Shown here one piece after another: positions 1-4,881 of a stretch of 5,046 bases of DNA. Every line of letters begins with the position of its first letter. Position 1 is the stretch's first letter. The notes beneath the pieces are model-generated. The model had not been told where the DNA came from and did not search any database. It saw only the letters and a program-made list of their open reading frames with translations. Where the stretch lies: the NCBI GenBank assembly GCA_026388865.1, contig JAPLIX010000485.1:2249-7294 (forward strand), read 5' to 3'. Source of the DNA: Pseudomonadota bacterium. Its GTDB lineage: Bacteria > Desulfobacterota > WTBG01 > CAIYCZ01. The position numbers and the translations under genes are program-made.

Positions 1-707
1 CGATTCCCCGGGAAAAACTGAACGACGCCTTTGGCAAAACGCCGTCTGCTGCACAAACGGAGAAAGCAGACAGCTGTGAGGAGGCAAAAGCCCGGGCGCT
101 CAAATTTTTCAGCTACCTTGATCAGAACGGTTACCTCAAAGCCCGCTCTATTGAGGGCAATGCCTATGACCAGTACCAGAAGGTTATCGCTCTGCTCGAA
201 AATAACAGGCCCTTGATAAGCGGTGAAACACAGGATTTATATACCCTGATGAGAAATATTTCCTACTTCTACCGGGTACTGGGAGCTAAGGATATACAGC
301 TGGTCAGGGCACTATTGACTAAAGAATCAGCCCTTATGGAGCCGACAATAAAACTGTTTTTTGAATGGACCAGCCCGTGGCAGGAATGCGCAGAGCAGAA
401 CAGCGTGCGCCTTTCAGCAGAGGCGCTCTATGACTATGCCGGTTTTTTTCTCACGACCATTGCCGGGCATTCATATCTTGCGCGCAGGGACTCGAAAATA
501 AGGACGGTAGTGCTCTACTATTGTATTATCATTCTTGATAAAGCAAACGAGCATGGCTTGAACAAATACGGCATTGATATCAGGCAGCCGCTTGATTCCG
601 CCATTGATGATATTGAAAACCAGCGGGGACTTCTCTACCGCACAGATTACCTGAACACCTTAAACGCTCTTAAAAAGAGATACCAGGGACAAACAACTGC
701 CGGTTAA
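1..707 (+). CDS. Unrecognised protein, 3' part only (5' end outside window)
   Basis: The frame is open from the first complete codon (base 3) to TAA at 705-707, giving 234 residues with no start in view. The first possible in-frame start is a TTG at 213. The frame is equally protein-like upstream of it, with charged helical stretches such as EEAKARALKFFSYLDQNGYLKA, so I read that TTG as an internal leucine and the gene as 5'-truncated. I do not recognise the family. The visible part looks mainly alpha-helical and soluble, with a basic tail (LNALKKRYQGQ). One hydrophobic patch (VVLYYCIIIL, bases about 507-536) is too short and too close to charges to be a clear membrane segment. The stop is 6 nt before the kinase start, so the two are probably cotranscribed, and a role linked to the kinase (input or partner) is possible but unproven. 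The reality of the gene is well supported; its function is unknown. Confidence 0.8.
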   Translation, partial: IPREKLNDAFGKTPSAAQTEKADSCEEAKARALKFFSYLDQNGYLKARSIEGNAYDQYQKVIALLENNRPLISGETQDLYTLMRNISYFYRVLGAKDIQLVRALLTKESALMEPTIKLFFEWTSPWQECAEQNSVRLSAEALYDYAGFFLTTIAGHSYLARRDSKIRTVVLYYCIIILDKANEHGLNKYGIDIRQPLDSAIDDIENQRGLLYRTDYLNTLNALKKRYQGQTTAG

Positions 708-713
708 CCAGCA

Positions 714-2084
714 ATGACAACAGATACTCTTTTTTCGCCGGTCTTGATTGAACTGCTGCAAAAAGCCCTGGAGACGCTGCCGGATGGGCTCATTGTTATT
801 GATAATACGGGAGAGCAGCTGTTTACAAACACAGCGGCACTACAGATACTGCACAATAACAAGACCGCGCTCTCCTTTTATGAAAAACTTCTCTATCTGC
901 TTTCTTTTGACCCGCTCAGCTTTCTGGAAGATACGGAACGGGAAGTGCTGATTAAAAATATAACCTATAACATCTCGGTGATTCCTCTTTTCACTAATGC
1001 ACATAAGTCCGGCGTGGCTCTGTTTTTAAAGAATTGCCACTTGTTGAAGCATACCGAGGAAATTAAAACCGACTTTGTTTCTATTGCCTCCCATGAACTC
1101 CGCAACCCGCTTACGGCCATGAAAAATGCCCTTGAGATACTCTCTACCAAGGCAGCCGGAGATTTGACCGCCGCGCAGGAGAGTTTTCTCAAAATAGCCA
1201 TGCGCAATGCCAACCGCATAGCCTCCTTGGTCAATGAATACCTGGACCTGTCAAAAATAACCCTTGATAAGGTTCCGTTTGAGTTCAAGACCTATACGGT
1301 ACAAGACATCGTACTTCCGGTTATTGAAGAATTCAGGGAGCGGGCCGGACTGAAAAAAATATCGTTAAACGTTGATATTCCCTCTCAACTTCCCAAAATT
1401 CTTGCCGATATTTCCAAGCTAGAGCAAATGCTTGCAAATCTTGTCGATAACGCGGTAAAATATACTTCGGAAGGGGGGGCAATCACTATTACCGCGCAGG
1501 AAGTAAAGGTGCAGGTACGGGATAATTACGAGCAGTCAATGGTGGAACTAGTGGTAGCAGATACCGGCATTGGTGTTCCGGAGAATAAGCGGGAGCTTAT
1601 ATTTAATACGTTTTACCGTATTAACCGGGCCATGGAGGTAAAGGAAGAGGGTATGGGGCTGGGGCTGGCGGTGGTAAAAAAACTGGTTGAACGCCACGGC
1701 GGACAGGTTCATGTTGAAAGCAATGTGCCCAGCGGCAGCAGGTTCTGTTTTACCATTCCCAGCTATGAAGGGGAGCGCAGGGATGCAAACCTGCGGCTGC
1801 TTTTTGACCGTGAGTTTCAGCGGGCCCGGAAAAATCAGAGTTCATTATCCCTGATTGCAATTTTCATGGAGAATTTCGACGCCCTGCATCAGCACTGCGG
1901 AGAGCAGGAGGCCCGGCGGATTCTCGGGGAGCTGGAAGCCGCGATTAAACTCAGTCTCTATCATCCGGCAGATTTTTTTATTTCCCATAAAAGGGGGAAA
2001 TGCTGGTTATTATTTGTGACACAGAACGATGCGGCGCTGATGTCGTATGCGGAAGAATCGAGCAGAATGCGGAGCGGATTTTAA
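714..2084 (+). CDS. Soluble PAS-HisKA-HATPase_c sensor histidine kinase with interrupted C-terminal GGDEF-like domain
   Basis: This kinase should autophosphorylate on His127 and pass phosphate to a receiver, most likely the response regulator encoded just downstream. As read it has 456 residues. A PAS-like domain spans about 12-110 (LPDGLIVIDNTGEQLFTN). HisKA spans about 115-182, with the H box SHELRNP at 126-132. HATPase_c spans about 230-350, with the N box (N242, N246), G1 box DTGIGVP at 283-289, F box IFNTF at 296-300 and G2 box GMGLGLAV at 313-320. All ATP-binding motifs are intact, and no transmembrane segment is visible, so it should sense a cytoplasmic signal. Residues about 360-428 match the first half of a GGDEF domain (FDREFQRARKNQSSLSLIAI). 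The frame then goes wrong near codon 428 and stops after an unrelated tail of about 28 residues. Restoring one base would give about 502 residues ending at 2221. The ATG at 714 lacks a clear Shine-Dalgarno but follows the upstream stop closely. The kinase assignment is secure; the C-terminus as read is doubtful. Confidence 0.9.
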   Translation: MTTDTLFSPVLIELLQKALETLPDGLIVIDNTGEQLFTNTAALQILHNNKTALSFYEKLLYLLSFDPLSFLEDTEREVLIKNITYNISVIPLFTNAHKSGVALFLKNCHLLKHTEEIKTDFVSIASHELRNPLTAMKNALEILSTKAAGDLTAAQESFLKIAMRNANRIASLVNEYLDLSKITLDKVPFEFKTYTVQDIVLPVIEEFRERAGLKKISLNVDIPSQLPKILADISKLEQMLANLVDNAVKYTSEGGAITITAQEVKVQVRDNYEQSMVELVVADTGIGVPENKRELIFNTFYRINRAMEVKEEGMGLGLAVVKKLVERHGGQVHVESNVPSGSRFCFTIPSYEGERRDANLRLLFDREFQRARKNQSSLSLIAIFMENFDALHQHCGEQEARRILGELEAAIKLSLYHPADFFISHKRGKCWLLFVTQNDAALMSYAEESSRMRSGF

Positions 2085-2221
2085 GTACCCTAGCCGAAGC
2101 CATACATGTTCCGGTGCGGTTTCGCTTTGGCATAGCCGTATATCCGGATGATGCCCAGACCCAGCGCGAGTTGTTTAGAAAAGCGTTAGCCATGGCCAGA
2201 GGAGAAGCGCATGAAAAATAA
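1997..2221 (+). pseudogene. Out-of-frame second half of the kinase's GGDEF-like domain
   Basis: In the frame one base behind the kinase, codons from GAA at 1997 to TAA at 2219-2221 encode 74 residues. They continue the GGDEF-like fold exactly where the kinase frame loses it: EMLVIICDTERCGADVV matches the strand and acidic turn after the GGDEF motif, and FRFGIAVYPDD matches the late 'SIGVA.YP.D' strand, followed by a closing helix. The fragment starts within the G5 run at 1993-1997, so the simplest reading is one missing G. An ATG at 2000 could start a separate 73-residue protein, but the purine run before it is only 2-3 nt away, too close for a normal ribosome binding site, and half a GGDEF domain should not fold alone. 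The stop overlaps the start of the response regulator by 11 nt, a typical operon arrangement that supports this being the real C-terminus of the kinase gene. It could be a sequencing error, a real mutation or recoding. Confidence 0.75.
2198..2204 (+). promoter_or_regulatory. Ribosome binding site of the response regulator
   Basis: AGAGGAG lies 6 nt before the ATG at 2211. It sits inside the last codons of the out-of-frame kinase tail, so translation of the two may be coupled if ribosomes reach 2221. It supports the ATG at 2211 as the start. Confidence 0.75.
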
Positions 2222-2579
2222 AAAAATATTAATCGTCGATGATGAAAGCGATATTATTGATACCCTAAGCTTCCGTCTGCAGCAGGAGGGGTATGCTTGT
2301 ATCTCCGCCGCCGACGGCGTAGAAGCTCTGAAAAAAGCCCGCACGGAGAAGCCCGGTCTTATCATCCTTGATATCATGCTGCCGAAAATGAACGGCTATA
2401 AGGTGTCGCGCCTTTTGAAATTTGACGAAAAATATCAGCACATCCCGATCATCATGCTCACGGCAAAAACCCAGGATTCTGAACGCATCACCGGCCTTGA
2501 AACGGGAGCAGATGGATATATCACGAAGCCGTTTGATATGGACACCCTGATTGCGATGATACAAAAGCATATGCAATAG
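2211..2579 (+). CDS. Single-domain CheY-like response regulator
   Basis: This is a stand-alone receiver of 122 residues, the usual length for one domain, with no DNA-binding or enzymatic output domain. All expected residues are present: the acidic pair Asp10-Asp11 (KILIVDDE), phospho-acceptor Asp54 (LIILDIMLP), switch Thr84 (IIMLTAK) and Lys106 (ITKPF). The '..P.MNGYKV' and 'GADGYITKPF' segments are typical of the CheY/PhoB receiver family. It probably accepts phosphate from the kinase encoded just upstream, whose restored reading frame overlaps it by 11 nt. With no output domain it must act by protein contact, for example on a motor, another kinase or a phosphorelay protein. The pilus genes downstream make a PilG/PilH-like role imaginable, but nothing in the sequence proves it. 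The gene is followed by a 178-nt noncoding spacer. Confidence 0.95.
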   Translation: MKNKKILIVDDESDIIDTLSFRLQQEGYACISAADGVEALKKARTEKPGLIILDIMLPKMNGYKVSRLLKFDEKYQHIPIIMLTAKTQDSERITGLETGADGYITKPFDMDTLIAMIQKHMQ

Positions 2580-2592
2580 AGTTAAGGGTCAA

Positions 2593-2656
2593 GGAGTTGA
2601 GGAGTGCCGGAGTTAAATAGCATAACGAAAATGAAACGCTACAACTCTTTAACTCC
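2593..2656 (+). repeat. Octamer repeats forming an imperfect inverted repeat
   Basis: Three consecutive 8-nt units begin GGAGT: GGAGTTGA (2593), GGAGTGCC (2601) and GGAGTTAA (2609). Two inverse-complement units follow, AACTCTTT (2643) and AACTCCAT (2651). As RNA, 2593-2605 can pair with 2644-2656 over 13 positions including two G-U pairs. Alternatively 2609-2617 can pair perfectly with 2648-2656 over 9 bp. The two structures exclude each other. There is no T-tract after either, so this is not a standard intrinsic terminator, though it could still stabilise the mRNA end or slow polymerase after the response regulator. Confidence 0.6.
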
Positions 2657-2661
2657 ATAAC

Positions 2662-2733
2662 TGATGACGTCGCAAAAAGCCGAAAAACGAACAATTTGTC
2701 ATTGACAGCAGGGGACTTATTACGACTTTGTCA
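2662..2733 (+). repeat. Imperfect 20-nt inverted repeat in the spacer before pilC
   Basis: The arms at 2662-2681 (TGATGACGTCGCAAAAAGCC) and 2714-2733 (GACTTATTACGACTTTGTCA) pair at 14 Watson-Crick and 2 G-U positions out of 20, around a loop of about 32 nt. The arm resembles intergenic hairpin repeats with a 'GTCGTAAAAAGTC' core that I associate with Desulfobacterota and related genomes. That resemblance is from memory and untested. The element overlaps the proposed promoter of the pilC gene. It is either a degenerate dispersed repeat or a regulatory hairpin. Confidence 0.5.
2696..2723 (+). promoter_or_regulatory. Possible sigma-70-type promoter for the pilC gene
   Basis: TTGTCA (2696-2701, 5/6 to the -35 consensus) is followed after 16 nt by TATTAC (2718-2723, 4/6 to the -10 consensus), which would start RNA near 2730. 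A better -35 hexamer, TTGACA at 2702-2707, has no good -10 at 16-18 nt. The palindrome TGTCA-T-TGACA at 2697-2707 overlaps the -35 and could be an operator. This is a weak prediction made by eye. Confidence 0.22.
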
Positions 2734-2746
2734 TAACTCATATCGC

Positions 2747-2751
2747 TGAGG
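2747..2751 (+). promoter_or_regulatory. Ribosome binding site that favours the GTG start of pilC
   Basis: TGAGG lies 6 nt before GTG at 2758 but only 3 nt before the in-frame TTG at 2755. The spacing therefore favours GTG, giving a protein beginning MTVFSYKARD, the common opening of this family. Confidence 0.5.
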
Positions 2752-2757
2752 TTATTG

Positions 2758-3972
2758 GTGACCGTTTTCAGTTATAAAGCGCGCGATCAAAGAGGCAACG
2801 CCATCAGTGGTACGGTGGAATCTTCCACTATGGAACTTGCCGGTGCGCACCTTGATAGCCTGGGCTACATACCCATAGCTGTTAAAGAGCAGCCGACCTC
2901 ACCGCTGCTGAAGATAGCTGATTTTTTTGTGCGCAGCATTCCGCCCGAAGATATAATATTTTTTACCTTCCAGATATCTACCCTGATAGGGGCCGGGGTT
3001 CCGCTGCTTGAGAGCCTCAAAACAATAGCGCAGCAGATGAAGAATGAGCAATTTAATAAAATTCTGGAACAGGCCTGCCGGGACATCGAAGGTGGAAGCA
3101 GCCTGTCAGAAAGCCTGGCTAAACATCCGAAATTATTACCTGAGGTGTATGTGCACATGATCCGCGCCGGTGAGGCCGCAGGAAAGCTAGAAGAAATTTT
3201 CAGCCACATTGCCGTGATGGCGGAGCACGAAGCGGAAACCCGGGAGAAAATTAAAACCGCAGTCCGCTATCCCAAAATGGTATTTGGCGCCCTGGGGCTG
3301 GCATTTTTGATTGTAACAGTATTTGTGGTACCGCAGTTTGTAAAGATATTTTCTCTGTTCAAGGTTGCGCTGCCGCTGCCCACCAGGATGCTCATCGTTC
3401 TGAATACCGTTATTCAGGGCTACTGGATGTATTGCGCAGGCGTGATAGCTGTATTGAGCATTGCCGTGGTGTGGTACATCAGGACCCCGCAGGGAAGACA
3501 TCTGTGGGATACCATGAAAATAAAAGCCCCCATCGTGGGGCCGCTGTTTCTGAAAGCGTCGCTGTCCCGGTTTACCAGTATTATGGGGCTGCTCAATCAG
3601 AGCGGGCTCCCCATTATTGAAAACCTGCAGATAACAGGAAAAACTATCGGTAATGTGATTATTGCCGAAGCTATAGATGCCATCCGGGAAAGTGTTTACC
3701 GCGGCACCGGTCTTGCCGAGCCCATGAAAAAAAACAAGCTGTTTACCCCCCTGGTCATACAGATGGTTGCGGTAGGGGAAACCTCCGGTAAGCTTGATGA
3801 GACGCTGCCTAAAGTAGCAAAGTTTTATGATATGGAGGTTGAGAATGAAACGAAAAAGCTGGCAACATATATAGAACCGCTGCTGACGGTGGTCCTGGGT
3901 GCGGTGGTTCTGTTTTTTGCGCTGGCGATTTTTCTGCCCATGTGGGACATGACCAAATTTGCCAGGGCTTAA
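2758..3972 (+). CDS. pilC: Type IV pilus / type II secretion inner-membrane platform protein (PilC/GspF family)
   Basis: This polytopic inner-membrane protein is the platform on which the assembly ATPase acts to add pilin subunits to the growing fibre. It has 404 residues, the family's usual length. In order it shows the N-terminal FSYKARDQRGNAISGTVE segment, then two T2SSF domains at about 68-195 and 268-395. Each carries the family's Gly-Glu-x-x-Gly-x-Leu motif: RAGEAAGKLEE near 136-146 and AVGETSGKLDE near 338-348. Hydrophobic segments lie at about 174-194, 223-241 and 372-394, the expected three-helix layout. I chose GTG at 2758 for its ribosome binding site spacing; TTG at 2755 would add one residue. 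Two prepilin genes follow after 53 nt on the same strand, so this is most likely a pilus platform rather than a secretion one, though GspF cannot be excluded by sequence alone. No PilB, PilT or PilD gene is in the window. Confidence 0.93.
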   Translation: MTVFSYKARDQRGNAISGTVESSTMELAGAHLDSLGYIPIAVKEQPTSPLLKIADFFVRSIPPEDIIFFTFQISTLIGAGVPLLESLKTIAQQMKNEQFNKILEQACRDIEGGSSLSESLAKHPKLLPEVYVHMIRAGEAAGKLEEIFSHIAVMAEHEAETREKIKTAVRYPKMVFGALGLAFLIVTVFVVPQFVKIFSLFKVALPLPTRMLIVLNTVIQGYWMYCAGVIAVLSIAVVWYIRTPQGRHLWDTMKIKAPIVGPLFLKASLSRFTSIMGLLNQSGLPIIENLQITGKTIGNVIIAEAIDAIRESVYRGTGLAEPMKKNKLFTPLVIQMVAVGETSGKLDETLPKVAKFYDMEVENETKKLATYIEPLLTVVLGAVVLFFALAIFLPMWDMTKFARA

Positions 3973-4012
3973 CGATAAGAAAAAGCGTGACAAACAACCA
4001 AAATTATTTTAT

Positions 4013-4018
4013 AGGAGG
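4013..4018 (+). promoter_or_regulatory. Strong ribosome binding site of the first prepilin
   Basis: AGGAGG lies 7 nt before ATG at 4026. It decides the start, because the frame stays open upstream into the end of pilC (to about 3942) and would otherwise suggest a 28-residue extension. Confidence 0.85.
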
Positions 4019-4025
4019 AATTGAA

Positions 4026-4424
4026 ATGGAGCGAAATCAAAAAGGCTTTACCCTTATCGAGCTGATTATCGTCATCGTGATCCTGGGTATCCTGGCAGCA
4101 GTTGCGATACCGCGGTATATTGATTTAAGACAGGATGCAGCAGATGCAACGGCAAAAGGCATCCTGGGCTCACTTCGTTCTGCCAATGCCATCATGTTTG
4201 CGAACAATGTAGTCAAAGGTACGACCGCGACATATACCATGGGTGATATTGCGACCACCAATGGAGGTGTTCCATTGCAAGGTGTGGTATTCACAGCGGC
4301 AGCCACAACGATTAATGTTGTGGTCGGGGGCAACACCTACACCTTTACCCTTACCCTTACACCGCAGGCGCCAACTACCATGGGAACAATTACTGCCGGA
4401 ACGGGGACCTTTGCTACATGGTAA
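4026..4424 (+). CDS. Type IV prepilin, first of two tandem copies
   Basis: This is a pilus subunit precursor of 132 residues. It has a 7-residue leader MERNQKG, a prepilin peptidase site G7/F8, and a mature chain opening FTLIELIIVIVILGILAAVAIP with Glu5, Gly14 and Pro22. The hydrophobic helix anchors the subunit in the membrane and later forms the fibre core. The mature protein is short (125 residues), has a helix to about residue 55 (DAADATAKGILGSLRSANAIMFANN), then a Thr/Val/Gly-rich beta region ending FATW. It has no cysteine, so the disulfide-bounded D-region of classic pilins is absent. It is very similar to the next gene but 4 residues longer, with an extra Gly near mature residue 71 and three extra residues near the end. 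The ATG at 4026 is chosen by the ribosome binding site and leader. It could be the major pilin or a pseudopilin; the missing minor pilin genes leave that open. Confidence 0.93.
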   Translation: MERNQKGFTLIELIIVIVILGILAAVAIPRYIDLRQDAADATAKGILGSLRSANAIMFANNVVKGTTATYTMGDIATTNGGVPLQGVVFTAAATTINVVVGGNTYTFTLTLTPQAPTTMGTITAGTGTFATW

Positions 4425-4456
4425 TCAGTACGTGTTAATTAGATAACATCCACTAT

Positions 4457-4463
4457 AAGGAGG
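4457..4463 (+). promoter_or_regulatory. Strong ribosome binding site of the second prepilin
   Basis: AAGGAGG lies 7 nt before ATG at 4471. Another ATG at 4466 is out of frame and too close to the site. The 46-nt gap between the pilin genes holds no clear terminator, so both are probably on one transcript. Confidence 0.85.
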
Positions 4464-4470
4464 AAATGAC

Positions 4471-4857
4471 ATGCTGCAAAACCAAAAAGGTTTTACTCTC
4501 ATTGAACTCATCATGGTAATCGTCATCCTGGGCATCCTGGCTGCAGTTGCCATCCCGCGGTACGTAGACCTGCGGCAGGATGCAGCGGACGCCACGGCGC
4601 GGGGCATCCTGGGCTCGCTGCGGTCTGCCAATGCCATCATGTTTGCGAACAATGTAGTCAAGGGCACGGTCGCGGCCTATACCATGGGCGATATTGCGAC
4701 CACAACGGGAGTTCAACTACAGGGTGTGGCATACGTAGCCGCCGCCACAACGATTACTATTGTGGTCGGAGGAAACACCTATACTTTTACCCTGACCCCC
4801 ACACCGCAGGCGCCGACCACGATGGGAACCATTAATGCAGCCACCGCTACCTGGTGA
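4471..4857 (+). CDS. Type IV prepilin, second of two tandem copies
   Basis: This is a prepilin of 128 residues with leader MLQNQKG and cleavage at G7/F8. The mature chain opens FTLIELIMVIVILGILAAVAIP, again with Glu5, Gly14 and Pro22. The mature protein has 121 residues, lacks cysteine and ends ATATW. It matches the preceding pilin almost residue for residue in the helix and through the NTYTFTLT and TPQAPTTMGTI segments, with differences mainly in the middle loop (TTTGVQLQGVAYV versus TTNGGVPLQGVVF) and near the C-terminus. Its third codon positions are richer in G/C: the YVDLRQ stretch uses TAC, GAC, CTG and CGG where the first copy uses TAT, GAT, TTA and AGA. The pair is clearly a gene duplication. 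Both may enter one fibre, or they may be alternative or phase-specific subunits. Confidence 0.93.
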   Translation: MLQNQKGFTLIELIMVIVILGILAAVAIPRYVDLRQDAADATARGILGSLRSANAIMFANNVVKGTVAAYTMGDIATTTGVQLQGVAYVAAATTITIVVGGNTYTFTLTPTPQAPTTMGTINAATATW

Positions 4858-4881
4858 TAGTGCCGGGTTCTGCTGAATGAT

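Noticed and set aside
31..216. Open frame of 61 codons near the left edge
   Set aside because: It is in a different frame from the longer open frame that runs from base 3 to 707, starts at TTG, and its Arg/Lys/Ser-rich product looks like a frame shadow.
213..707. TTG at 213 as the start of the first gene
   Set aside because: The same frame is open and protein-like back to the window edge, and there is no convincing ribosome binding site, so the gene is truncated rather than starting here.
1473..1479. G7 run in the kinase ATPase domain as a second frameshift
   Set aside because: The frame reads correctly through it (YTSEGGAITIT), with conserved motifs on both sides.
1988..2084. Programmed -1 frameshifting in the kinase gene
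   Set aside because: The site A AGG GGG allows only partial re-pairing in the -1 frame and I see no downstream pseudoknot or long stem. It remains possible, but mutation or sequence error is simpler.
2265..2576. 103-codon frame on the - strand opposite the response regulator
   Set aside because: It is antisense to an intact receiver domain, with no recognisable domain.
2593..2656. CRISPR-like array
   Set aside because: The repeat units are 8 nt, contiguous and inverted, without spacers; they do not fit a CRISPR.
3187..3993. 268-codon open frame on the - strand opposite pilC
   Set aside because: It is fully antisense to a clearly conserved gene, and its His/Gln/Arg/Pro-rich composition is typical of a shadow frame.
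3942..4025. 28-codon upstream extension of the first prepilin
   Set aside because: It overlaps the end of pilC, and the ATG at 4026 has an ideal ribosome binding site and gives the standard short prepilin leader.
4037..4667. Two similar - strand frames (4037-4336 and 4425-4667) that look like a paralogous pair
   Set aside because: They resemble each other only because they lie opposite the duplicated pilin genes.
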